Source: CAIWHR01 sp963724975 (GTDB taxonomy: Bacteria; Pseudomonadota; Gammaproteobacteria; Burkholderiales; Casimicrobiaceae). From it: a stretch of DNA of 64,000 bases. A model generated the notes under the pieces. The model was given only the letters and a program-made list of their open reading frames with translations. It was not told the DNA's origin and ran no database searches. The stretch covers positions 1,106,676 to 1,170,675 of the forward strand of contig CAVRXB010000005.1 of the NCBI GenBank assembly GCA_963724975.1. The letters are read 5' to 3'. This document shows, piece after piece, positions 35,326 through 46,608 of the stretch (its first letter is position 1; every line of letters starts with the position of its first letter). The position numbers were made by a program, and so were the translations under genes.

Positions 35326-36257
35326 CCTGCAATTACGCGGCCGCCTTCAGGCCGACGTCGGGCAGCTTCGGTCGCGTCGCCAACGCGGCCTTCATCATCG
35401 CTTCGATCTCGGCCGTCTCCGTTCGGATTGAGGGCAAGCCGCGGCGGGCGCGTGCGATGGGTGCCTCTTCCCATGATGTGCTCGCACAACTTGATGCACT
35501 GGACGAGGTCGGGACGCGCGTCGAGATGCAGAAGCGGCATGAACCATCGATAAAGACTCATGGCGTCGTCATACCTGCCCGAGCGAGCGAGCCGGAACAA
35601 CGTCTCGCCCTCGCGCGGAAAAGCATTGGAGAGGCCCGACACCCAGCCTACGGCGCCGACCATGATGCTCTCCAGCACGACATCGTCGAGGCCGGCGAAG
35701 AGCACGAAGCGATCGCCGACCATGTTGCGAAGGTCGGTGAAACGACGCGTGTCGCCGGACGATTCCTTGAAGCAGACGATCGTCTCGCAATCGGCCAGCG
35801 AGGCCAGAATTTCCGGCGTGACGTCGTTCTTGTAGATCGGCGGATTGTTGTAGACCATCACCGGCAGGTCGGTGGCCTTGGCAACGCTGCGAAAATGCGC
35901 CGCGGTTTCGTGCGGCTTCGACGAATAGACGAGCGCCGGCATCACCATCACGCCGTCGAGCCCGATGCGCGCCGCCTCCTTCGCCATGTCGATCGCGAAC
36001 GCCGACGTGAACTCGGCAACGCCACTGATGACCGGGATGCGTCCACGCGCGACCGCCTTTCCCGCTTCCATCACGGCGATTTTCTCGCTCTTCGAGAGCG
36101 AACAGTTCTCGCCCACCGTGCCGCACACGATAAGTCCCGACACCCCATCGCGGATCAGGTTTTCCATGACCCGCGCGGTCGCGTCGACGTCGAGCGATAG
36201 GTCCTCGCGAAACTGAGTCGTTACGGCAGGAAATACCCCGCTCCAATCCGGCTTCAA
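35322..36257 (-). CDS. DHDPS/NAL-family enzyme with a 3' frameshift; possible hydroxyproline-pathway deaminase
   Basis: The 311-codon reading has the Schiff-base Lys in IVCFKESSGD, the Tyr in PVMVYNNPP and the GTVGENCSLS loop of the dihydrodipicolinate synthase family. In hydroxyproline degradation a member (LhpC type) deaminates 1-pyrroline-4-hydroxy-2-carboxylate, which would follow the oxidase encoded next door; DHDPS itself or an aldolase is possible. The start is TTG 36257, six bases after GAGGAG. After LALNPN the frame turns to Arg/Asp-rich nonsense, while another frame continues ETAEIEAMMKAALATRPKLP and stops at 35333. One extra C near 35419 would explain this. Confidence 0.8.
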   Translation of the reverse strand: MKPDWSGVFPAVTTQFREDLSLDVDATARVMENLIRDGVSGLIVCGTVGENCSLSKSEKIAVMEAGKAVARGRIPVISGVAEFTSAFAIDMAKEAARIGLDGVMVMPALVYSSKPHETAAHFRSVAKATDLPVMVYNNPPIYKNDVTPEILASLADCETIVCFKESSGDTRRFTDLRNMVGDRFVLFAGLDDVVLESIMVGAVGWVSGLSNAFPREGETLFRLARSGRYDDAMSLYRWFMPLLHLDARPDLVQCIKLCEHIMGRGTHRTRPPRLALNPNGDGRDRSDDEGRVGDATEAARRRPEGGRVIAG

Positions 36258-36288
36258 TCCTGTCTCCTCGGTTGAATTTCGGGAGCCG

Positions 36289-39200
36289 CTACATGCTCCT
36301 CCGATACTGCCCGCCCACCTCGAACAGCGCGTTCGTGATCTGTCCCAGCGAGCAGACACGCACCGTGTTGACGAGCTCGGCAAAGACGTTGCCGTCGTCG
36401 ATCACGACCTGCTGCAGCTTGGCGAGCGCGGCCGGTGCTTCCTTTGCGTTGCGTTTGCGAAAATCGGCCAATCGTTTCAACTGCGACTGCTTTTCCTCGT
36501 CGCTCGAGCGCGCAAGCTCGAGCTTGTCGCGGACGGTGTCCCCGTGCGGGTTGCGGAACGTGTTGACGCCGACGATCGGATAGCTGCCGTCGTGCTTCTT
36601 GTGCTCGTAGTACATCGACTCTTCCTGGATCTTGCCGCGCTGGTACCCGGTTTCCATCGCGCCCAGCACGCCGCCGCGCTCGGAGATCGCCTCGAACTCC
36701 TTTAGCACGGCTTCCTCGACCAGGTCGGTGAGCTCGTCGATGATGAAACTCCCCTGGTTCGGGTTCTCGTTCTTGGCGAGGCCCCATTCGCGATTGATGA
36801 CGAGCTGGATTGCCATCGCGCGGCGCACGCTCTCCTCTGTCGGCGTCGTGATCGCCTCGTCGTAGGCATTGGTGTGCAGCGAGTTCGCGTTATCGTAGGT
36901 CGCGATGAGCGCCTGCAGCGTCGTTCGAATATCGTTGAACGCGATTTCCTGCGCGTGCAGGCTGCGGCCGGACGTCTGGCAGTGGTACTTCAGTTTCTGG
37001 CTTCGCTCGTTCGCGCCGTAGCGGTGCTTCATCGCAATCGCCCATATCCGGCGCGCGACGCGGCCCATTACCGTGTATTCCGGGTCCATGCCGTTGGAAA
37101 AGAAGAACGACAGGTTCGGCGCGAAATCGTCGACTTGCATGCCGCGCGCGAGATACGCCTCGACGAACGTGAATCCGTTCGACAGCGTGAACGCGAGCTG
37201 GCTGATCGGGTTCGCGCCCGCTTCGGCGATGTGATAGCCCGAGATCGACACCGAGTAGAAATTGCGCACGTTGTGATGGACGAAATACTCCTGGATGTCG
37301 CCCATCACCTTCAGGCTGAACTCGGTCGAGAAGATGCAGGTGTTCTGGCCCTGATCCTCCTTCAGGATGTCGGCCTGCACGGTTCCACGCACGGTAGTGA
37401 GCGTCCAGGCCCGGATCTTGTCGGCCTCGTCGTCGGTCGGTTCGCGTCCGTTGTCTTTCGCGAACTTGTCGAACTGCTGCTCGATCGCGGTGTTGAGATA
37501 CATCGCGAGTATCGTTGGCGCCGGTCCGTTGATCGTCATGGATACCGACGTCGTCGGATCGCACAGGTCGAAGCCCGAATACAACACCTTCATATCGTCG
37601 AGCGTCGCGATCGACACGCCGGAATTGCCGACCTTGCCATAGATGTCGGGCCGCAGGTCGGGCTCGTTGCCGTAGAGCGTGACCGAGTCGAACGCCGTGG
37701 AAAGGCGCTTCGCCGGCATACCGTCGGCGAGCAGGTGAAAACGTTTATTGGTGCGAAACGCGTCGCCCTCGCCGGCAAACATCCGTGTCGGGTCCTCGTT
37801 TTCACGCTTGAACGCGAAGACGCCGGCGGTGAATGGGAAGCTGCCCGGAACGTTCTCCTTGAGCTGCCAGCGCAAGATCTCGCCCTCGTCTTCGTACTTC
37901 GGCAGCACGACCTTGCGAATCTTCGTGCCGGATAACGACGTCGTGGTCAGCGCGGTGCGGATCTCCTTGTCGCGGATCTTCACGACATATTCATCACCCG
38001 AGTACGCGGCGCGCGTCTTTGGCCACATGTCGAGCATCTTTTTCGCGCGCGGGTCGAGATGCCGCTCGCGGTCATCGATCAGCGCGTCGAGAGCATGGCG
38101 CGCGCCGACCAGCGTTTCCTTCAGTTGCTGCGCGGCTTCCATGTCGGCAACGTGGCCGCTCGCCGTAAGATCCTTGCCGTAGCTCTTCATGTCGCCCAGC
38201 ATCGACCGCGACGCTTTCAACTGCTGCCGTTCGCGCGCGACCGTCGTCTGCTGATCGACCCACTTGTGATAATCGCGGACCGCATCGGCGATCTCGGCGA
38301 GATAGCGGACGCGCGCCGAGGGCACCGTCGCGTGGGCGCCGGTCGAGGCCTTGACCTCGACTTTCGGCAGCTTGCCCGGCGCGGCCTTCAGGCCCTTTGC
38401 TTTGAGTTTGGCGACGATTGCCTGGTACAGCGCCGTGACGCCGTCATCGTTGAAGCGAGCGGCAATCGTTCCATACACCGGCATTTCGTCCGGTTGCGTC
38501 TTGAACATCTCGCGGTTGCGCTGGTATTGCTTGCGCACGTCGCGGAGCGCGTCCTGCGCACCTTTGCGGTCGAACTTGTTGATCGCGACGAAATCGGCGA
38601 AGTCGAGCATGTCGATCTTTTCCAGCTGGCTCGCGGCGCCAAATTCGGGCGTCATCACGTACAGCGAGACGTCGACGAGCGGCGCGATAGCGGCGTCGCC
38701 CTGCCCGATGCCGGACGTCTCGACGATCACGAGGTCGAATCCCGCGACCTTGCATGCGGCAATCGCGTCCGGCAATGCCTTGCTGATTTCGCTGCCGGCT
38801 TCCCTCGTCGCGAGCGAGCGCATGTAGATATTCGGATGCTCGATCGCGTTCATCCGGATGCGGTCGCCGAGCAGCGCGCCGCCGGACTTGCGGCGGGACG
38901 GGTCGATCGATACGACGGCGATCTTTAGCTTGTCCTCCTGGTCGAGCCTGAAGCGGCGGACGATTTCGTCGGTGAGCGAGCTTTTGCCCGCGCCGCCCGT
39001 GCCTGTCACCCCGAGCGTGGGGACCGCTGTCTTTGCCGCTGCGGCGAGCAGCGCGTCGCGCGTGTTTGCAGGAACCGTACCGGCTTCGAGCCCGGTGATA
39101 AGACGTGCCAGCGCGCGCGTGCGCGCGAAGCGATCCGCGGACGCAAGTGCGGCAAGGTCGGTCGGCAAGTCCTTTGCGAGGTCGACGTCGCATGCGGCGA

Positions 39201-39630
39201 CGATCTCGCTGATCATGCCCTGCAGCCCGAGCCGCTGCCCGTCTTCCGGCGAGAAGATCCGCGACACGCCGTAGTCATGCAGCTCCTTGATCTCCGAGGG
39301 CACGATCACGCCGCCGCCGCCGCCGAAGACCTTGATGTCGGCGCCTCCTCGTGCGCGCAAGAGGTCGAGCATGTACTTGAAGAACTCGACGTGGCCGCCC
39401 TGATAGGACGAGATCGCGATTCCGTGCGCGTCTTCCTGCAGCGCGCAGTTGACGATTTCCTCGACCGAGCGGTTGTGTCCGAGATGGACTACTTCGCAGC
39501 CGGTCGCCTGCAGGATGCGGCGCATGATGTTGATCGACGCGTCGTGCCCGTCGAACAACGAGGCCGCGGTGACGAAGCGGACCTTGTTGACCGGCTTGTA
39601 GACGAGCGGCGGACGGCTCGAATCGTTCAT
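36289..39630 (-). CDS. icmF: Fused isobutyryl-CoA mutase IcmF
   Basis: The 1113-residue protein has the full IcmF order. First comes a B12-binding domain (about 15-150, with cobalt-ligand motif DGHDAS at 27-32 and VFGGGGG). Then a MeaB-like GTPase chaperone domain (about 205-420, P-loop GVTGTGGAGKSS, VETSGIGQGD, base-specificity NKFD). Last is the mutase TIM barrel and linker to the C-terminus (SISGYHIAEAGANP, HCQTSGRSLHAQE). It interconverts isobutyryl-CoA and n-butyryl-CoA and can also act on related branched acyl-CoAs, using adenosylcobalamin. AGGAGGA precedes the ATG. A perfect palindrome about 90 bases upstream suggests a dedicated regulator. Confidence 0.95.
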   Translation of the reverse strand: MNDSSRPPLVYKPVNKVRFVTAASLFDGHDASINIMRRILQATGCEVVHLGHNRSVEEIVNCALQEDAHGIAISSYQGGHVEFFKYMLDLLRARGGADIKVFGGGGGVIVPSEIKELHDYGVSRIFSPEDGQRLGLQGMISEIVAACDVDLAKDLPTDLAALASADRFARTRALARLITGLEAGTVPANTRDALLAAAAKTAVPTLGVTGTGGAGKSSLTDEIVRRFRLDQEDKLKIAVVSIDPSRRKSGGALLGDRIRMNAIEHPNIYMRSLATREAGSEISKALPDAIAACKVAGFDLVIVETSGIGQGDAAIAPLVDVSLYVMTPEFGAASQLEKIDMLDFADFVAINKFDRKGAQDALRDVRKQYQRNREMFKTQPDEMPVYGTIAARFNDDGVTALYQAIVAKLKAKGLKAAPGKLPKVEVKASTGAHATVPSARVRYLAEIADAVRDYHKWVDQQTTVARERQQLKASRSMLGDMKSYGKDLTASGHVADMEAAQQLKETLVGARHALDALIDDRERHLDPRAKKMLDMWPKTRAAYSGDEYVVKIRDKEIRTALTTTSLSGTKIRKVVLPKYEDEGEILRWQLKENVPGSFPFTAGVFAFKRENEDPTRMFAGEGDAFRTNKRFHLLADGMPAKRLSTAFDSVTLYGNEPDLRPDIYGKVGNSGVSIATLDDMKVLYSGFDLCDPTTSVSMTINGPAPTILAMYLNTAIEQQFDKFAKDNGREPTDDEADKIRAWTLTTVRGTVQADILKEDQGQNTCIFSTEFSLKVMGDIQEYFVHHNVRNFYSVSISGYHIAEAGANPISQLAFTLSNGFTFVEAYLARGMQVDDFAPNLSFFFSNGMDPEYTVMGRVARRIWAIAMKHRYGANERSQKLKYHCQTSGRSLHAQEIAFNDIRTTLQALIATYDNANSLHTNAYDEAITTPTEESVRRAMAIQLVINREWGLAKNENPNQGSFIIDELTDLVEEAVLKEFEAISERGGVLGAMETGYQRGKIQEESMYYEHKKHDGSYPIVGVNTFRNPHGDTVRDKLELARSSDEEKQSQLKRLADFRKRNAKEAPAALAKLQQVVIDDGNVFAELVNTVRVCSLGQITNALFEVGGQYRRSM

Positions 39631-39719
39631 CGGGAGGCTCCTCCTGGCACACGATTCCCTGGGGCGGACCCGGGGACGGAAAGCTTACTCCCCCCACGCC
39701 GCGGGGAGCCTACCGTACA

Positions 39720-39739
39720 TGACGTTTACGTAAACGTCA
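39720..39739. promoter_or_regulatory. Perfect 20-bp palindrome upstream of icmF
   Basis: TGACGTTTACGTAAACGTCA is identical to its reverse complement and lies 90 bases upstream of the icmF start, where an operator over the promoter would be expected. The TTTACGTAAA core resembles what I recall for LiuR-type (MerR) or TetR-type regulators of branched-chain acyl-CoA catabolism; that match is from memory and unverified. No regulator gene is adjacent. Confidence 0.6.
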
Positions 39740-39808
39740 AGTATGGCCGTTCGGATTGCCCGCGCCGATCCCTCGATTGGATCAAAGGGAAGCGCGGGGC
39801 GCGACCGA

Positions 39809-40903
39809 TCAGAACGTGCTACCCGGCGTGAACGTTCCGCTGGTCGTTCCGACGTTTTGCCCGTAGGTCGTCACCGTCGCCGGTGCGAACACCTCGTTCC
39901 GGAAATCGCCCGGTGGAGGGTGGTGGAATGCGGTGTTCCGCGTCACCCAGCCGAAGACCGACATGCCGGATGGATCCCAGAAATAGACGCCGCCTCCTTG
40001 ATTGCTGAAGAGGCGATTTCCCACGAGCGCGACTTGGGTGCGTGCCATGCCCGACGCCGGACCTTTAACCTGGATCCCCGTGTCGAAGTTTTCGGCAATC
40101 ACGTTGTCGGATAAGTGCGCATCAATCTGATGGCCGGATCCCGGATGCGTGATGCTAATGCCGATACCGGAGTTGAGGGTGATCGACGACGTGGTCACGC
40201 TGAGCTGCGACGACAGGCCGGCGAAGAGCAGGAGCATTTCGATGCCGTTGCCGGCGTTTCGCGAGAATGTGCTGTTGCGAATCGCAACCCGGGCACCCGT
40301 CCCGACAAACAGGCCGTCGCCTCCATTTCCCTCGACGTGGACCGCGTCGATGTCGACGCGCGCCTGAGCAGCGGCCCCGAAGATGGAGACGCCGACGCCC
40401 GGGTTGTTGCGCACGGTAACGTTGCGCAGCGTGGACCGGCTGCTGTGCGCAGCAATGATTACTCCATTCTGTTTCATGCCTTCGATGATGCTGTCTTCGA
40501 TTGCGAGGGACCCGCCATTGACGAAGTAGATGCCGTGACTGCCCCCCTGCCCATTGATCGTAAGGCCGCGCAGCACCACCGAAACGGCGCTGATGCCATC
40601 GACCACCACGCCGTCTCCGCTGAAAACCGTGATGCCGGCGTAAACGCCCGGCGGCGCAACGATTTTCACCGATTGTGCGATGGTTACGGGTCCGTATCCC
40701 GCCGAATCCTTGACGATGATTTCGCCATCGTCGTCGGTATGGGCGAGCGCCGTTACGAACGAGCGGCAGGGTTCGGTGACCGTGCAAGGGTGGCTGTCGC
40801 TCCCGTTCGATGCCACGAACGCGCGCTGGATTGCCACGCAGGTCGGTCCGTAGGAAAGGAGTCCGGCCACGACAATTGCAGGAAGACATCTGGGCATACG
40901 CAT
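39809..40903 (-). CDS. Exported right-handed beta-helix repeat protein
   Basis: The 364-residue protein has a signal peptide (MRMPRCLPAIVVAGLLSYG, cleaved near CVAIQ) and a Cys-containing N-cap (HPCTVTEPCRSFVTAL). Rungs of a parallel beta helix follow: GLTINGQGGSHGIYFVNGGSLAIEDSIIEGMKQNGV and about eight more with N-G or N-N turns. It is probably a surface or secreted carbohydrate-binding protein; no polysaccharide-lyase residues stand out. GGGGGAT precedes ATG 40903. It diverges from the M16 peptidase gene; the 276 bases between hold nothing else I can name. Confidence 0.82.
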   Translation of the reverse strand: MRMPRCLPAIVVAGLLSYGPTCVAIQRAFVASNGSDSHPCTVTEPCRSFVTALAHTDDDGEIIVKDSAGYGPVTIAQSVKIVAPPGVYAGITVFSGDGVVVDGISAVSVVLRGLTINGQGGSHGIYFVNGGSLAIEDSIIEGMKQNGVIIAAHSSRSTLRNVTVRNNPGVGVSIFGAAAQARVDIDAVHVEGNGGDGLFVGTGARVAIRNSTFSRNAGNGIEMLLLFAGLSSQLSVTTSSITLNSGIGISITHPGSGHQIDAHLSDNVIAENFDTGIQVKGPASGMARTQVALVGNRLFSNQGGGVYFWDPSGMSVFGWVTRNTAFHHPPPGDFRNEVFAPATVTTYGQNVGTTSGTFTPGSTF

Positions 40904-41179
40904 CGCGATCCCCCTTTCAGCAGGATGGAACGCAGCCTGGCGCCGCCGGCGCGAAGGCCGCGGGAATGACAGGCTACACCGGTGCGCTTCGACCTCCAAC
41001 CTCGTGGGACAGCACCGACGACTGCGTTCCCGCGACAGGCCCCGCGGCATTCGCGCCGCCTGTCGGTGCCAGCGGCGCTCTGTCGCAACGCATGAACCAC
41101 CTGGGCGGCCGGATGTCCATGGGGTTCCCGGCGCCGGCTATACTGCGCCCCCCTTTGGCTTGCCTACTTTCCTCCCTAT

Positions 41180-43906
<2,727 letters not shown>

Positions 43907-43959
43907 CGGCGCGAGCTCTGACCGTGGCCGGGCCCTCACGCTAGCCGGGTGGCGAGCCG

Positions 43960-44562
43960 ATGTCGCTGCAGAGCTTCATCGAGAACTACGGCTACTTCGC
44001 GGTGTTCGTGGGTTGCTTCGCCGAGGGCGAAACCGTGCTCGTGCTGGCCGGATTCGCGGCGCATCTGGGCTACCTCGCGCTGCCGTGGGTGATGGTGACC
44101 GCTGCGGTCTCCGGCTTTTGCGGAGACCAGGCCGCGTTCTTCGCGGGACGGCGGTGGGGCCCGCGGTTCCTTGCCTGGTCACCGCGGCTCGCCGCCGCGC
44201 AGCCCGTCATCGCCGAGAAGCTCGAGCGGCATTCCGCCTGGGTGGTGTTCGTGCTCCGTTTCGCCGTCGGGCTTCGGATCGCCTCGCCAATCGTGATAGG
44301 CGCGAGCGGATTATCGCTGCCGCGTTTCATGCTTCCCAATGCAGCCGGTGCGATCGTCTGGGCGATCGTCGTCGGCGGCGCGGGCTACCTGTTCGGCGCG
44401 GCATTCACAACCATGCTAACGCACGCGAAGCACTACGAGGAAATCGCGTTCGCTGTCCTCGCCGTAGTCGGCATTGCGCTGCTGTTGCTGCAGAGCGCAC
44501 GTAGCCAGCGGAAGATCACACGGCTGGCGGCGGCAAAAGCGCAACGGACTCGGCAACCGTAA
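43960..44562 (+). CDS. DedA-family membrane protein
   Basis: The 200-residue protein has the DedA pattern: an N-terminal re-entrant region FIENYGYFAVFVGCFAEGETVLVLAGFAAHLG, GDQAAFFAGRRWGPRFL, and FVLRFAVGLRIASPIVIGASG with the conserved Arg. Hydrophobic helices follow and the tail is basic. DedA proteins act in lipid flipping, including undecaprenyl phosphate recycling, and in membrane homeostasis. It follows the peptidase gene by 53 bases. Confidence 0.9.
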   Translation: MSLQSFIENYGYFAVFVGCFAEGETVLVLAGFAAHLGYLALPWVMVTAAVSGFCGDQAAFFAGRRWGPRFLAWSPRLAAAQPVIAEKLERHSAWVVFVLRFAVGLRIASPIVIGASGLSLPRFMLPNAAGAIVWAIVVGGAGYLFGAAFTTMLTHAKHYEEIAFAVLAVVGIALLLLQSARSQRKITRLAAAKAQRTRQP

Positions 44563-44601
44563 CGTAGTGGCGCGTATGCGGGCGGCACGCAAACTGGATC
44601 G

Positions 44602-45408
44602 CTAGCCGCCGGCTGTCGCCTGCTGGACGAGCGTCGACAGCGCTGCGGAAATGCTCGGCGCTGACGCGACGACTGGCGCTTTGACCGTGAGTCCGCCGGG
44701 GCCCGGAAACGGCGCAACACGGCCGCCGGCCTCCTCGACCAGCAACAACCCGGCCATCGCGTCCCAAGACGACAGCTCGAATTCAACATAACCATCGAGG
44801 CGGCCGTCGGCGACATGCGCGAGTTGCAGCGCCGCCGAGCCGAAGTTGCGAAACGAAGCGCGCGCCTCCATCAGCGCCCGACGCAGCGCGACCACGCGCG
44901 GGTCGAAAGAGCGGTCCGAATGCCCGACCGCGATCATCGCGCCGGAGAGCACCCTAGTTGCGGCCGTCTCGATGCGCGTCTCGCTGCCGGCATCCGTGCG
45001 GAAGACGCCGCCGCCGCGTCGCGCGTGGAAGAGCTCGTCGTGCGCGGGATCGTAGACGGCACCCAGCGTGCGCACGCCGTCCTCGACATACGCGATCGAC
45101 ACGTTCCAGAACGCGATCCCGCGCAGGAAGTTGTGCGTGCCGTCGATCGGATCGACGATCCACAGGCGCTCGGCGTTGCCGGTGAACGAGGCGGCAGTCT
45201 CCTCGCCGAGAAAATGATCGCCCGGAAAAGCCCGTGCAATCTCCTCGCGGATATACGTCTCGACCTCGCGGTCGGCGACGGTAACGAAGTCCTGCGGCCC
45301 CTTGAGCTCGACGGTCAGCGTACCGCGCCGGATCCAGAAATCGCGCGCGCGCTTGCCGGCATCGCGCGCGAGGCGGAGCAGGAAAGCGTAGCGCGCATCG
45401 AGCGTCAC
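44602..45408 (-). CDS. Inositol monophosphatase family phosphatase
   Basis: The 268-residue enzyme has the Mg-binding motifs of the family: FLGEETAAS, WIVDPIDGTHNF and, near the end, SSWDAMAGLLLVEEAGG. It could be an inositol-phosphate, histidinol-phosphate or PAP phosphatase; the sequence does not settle this. GTG 45408 is chosen as it follows the stop of the receptor gene by six bases with GGAG upstream and gives the usual length; GTG 45450 would overlap that gene. Confidence 0.9.
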   Translation of the reverse strand: MTLDARYAFLLRLARDAGKRARDFWIRRGTLTVELKGPQDFVTVADREVETYIREEIARAFPGDHFLGEETAASFTGNAERLWIVDPIDGTHNFLRGIAFWNVSIAYVEDGVRTLGAVYDPAHDELFHARRGGGVFRTDAGSETRIETAATRVLSGAMIAVGHSDRSFDPRVVALRRALMEARASFRNFGSAALQLAHVADGRLDGYVEFELSSWDAMAGLLLVEEAGGRVAPFPGPGGLTVKAPVVASAPSISAALSTLVQQATAGG

Positions 45409-45413
45409 GCGAT

Positions 45414-46439
45414 CTAGCTCCGCGGGATCGAGGCGACCTCCTTGTCCCACTTCTCGAGGATGCGCTTGCGCTCCGTGGCGCTTCCGTACTTCGCGAAATC
45501 ATAGTTGATGAGCTTGATCTCACCCAGGTTCGGCGCGCCCGCCGGGACCGGCACCGCCTTGTTCGAGGGCGTCTGGAAGTTCTTGAGATCGCCACCGATT
45601 TTCTGCGCCGCGGGCGTCAAGGCGAACTCGTAGAATTTTTTCGCGTTTTCGAGATTCTTTGCGCCTTTGACAATGCTCATCGAGCCAACCTCGTAGCCCG
45701 TGCCCTCGCAGGGAACGACCAGCGTGACCGGGAACCCGGCCGCAATCTCGGTCACGCCGTCATGCAAAAACGTCACGGCGATCGCTGTCTCGCCGCGCGC
45801 GACCGAGCGGACGGGACCGGCGCCCGAACGCGGGTAGCTGTTCGTATTCTTGTGCATGCCCTTCAGGAGCTCGAATGCCTTGTCTTCGCCGAAAATCTGC
45901 ACGAAGGTCGCGAGAGTCGCGTACGCAGTGCCGGACGAATTCGGATTCGCCATCTGGATCTCGTCGTGGTAAATCGGATTTGCGAGGTCGGCCCAGCACT
46001 TTGGCGGCGGCAGCTTCTTCTTCGCGAGGAGATCGGGGTTGTAGGCGATTCCGAGGGCGCCGCTGTAGACGCCGACGGTCCGATACTTCGAGGCTTCCGC
46101 CTGCTTGACCGCCCAGTCGTGGAGTTGCGACAACTGTGGCGACTTGTACTCCTCCGTGAGCCCCATCTCCGCGGCCTGCAGATGCGGGTCACCCGTCCCC
46201 GTGTAATAGACGTCGAGTTTTGGATTCGCGCGCTCCGCCGCGATCTGCGCCATCGCTTCGCCGGAGCTCTTTTGCACGATCCCGACGTTGATGCCTGTCT
46301 CCCTGGTGAAGGCGGCACCGACAGCCTGGCACCACGACATCTGCACGCTGCAAATGATGTTGACCTGCCCCTGCGCCCACGCCGAAATCGCGCCGCATGC
46401 AAGCGCGCATCCTGCCAGTCCTGCCATGAACTGCTTCAT
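45414..46439 (-). CDS. Fbp/AfuA-like ABC transporter substrate-binding protein
   Basis: The 341-residue periplasmic receptor has a signal peptide (MKQFMAGLAGCALACGAISAWAQ). The mature form VNIICSVQMSWCQAVGAAFTRETGINV, LDVYYTGTGDPHLQAAE and SVARGETAIAVTFLHDG matches the iron(III)/2-aminoethylphosphonate receptor group. The Tyr pair that binds iron in FbpA is not obvious, so an organic ligand is possible. No permease gene adjoins. It is co-directional with the phosphatase gene. Confidence 0.88.
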   Translation of the reverse strand: MKQFMAGLAGCALACGAISAWAQGQVNIICSVQMSWCQAVGAAFTRETGINVGIVQKSSGEAMAQIAAERANPKLDVYYTGTGDPHLQAAEMGLTEEYKSPQLSQLHDWAVKQAEASKYRTVGVYSGALGIAYNPDLLAKKKLPPPKCWADLANPIYHDEIQMANPNSSGTAYATLATFVQIFGEDKAFELLKGMHKNTNSYPRSGAGPVRSVARGETAIAVTFLHDGVTEIAAGFPVTLVVPCEGTGYEVGSMSIVKGAKNLENAKKFYEFALTPAAQKIGGDLKNFQTPSNKAVPVPAGAPNLGEIKLINYDFAKYGSATERKRILEKWDKEVASIPRS

Positions 46440-46608
46440 CTCTCCTCCTCGCCCGATGCGGCTGATTTTATGTTGTCGGCCCTAAGTTGTCGGCCACGCC
46501 CCGCTACTTTAAAGCCAACGACGCCTTTCACGCCAGCGGCGGCCGGCGGTCACGTATCATCTCGACGGTCGATCTCTCTTGCTCGTTTCTGCCGTCGCCG
46601 ACCGTTCC

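Noticed and set aside
39640..39665. TGGCACACGATTCCC upstream of icmF as a sigma-54 promoter
   Set aside because: The -24 half fits but the -12 half lacks TTGC, and it is on the wrong strand for icmF.
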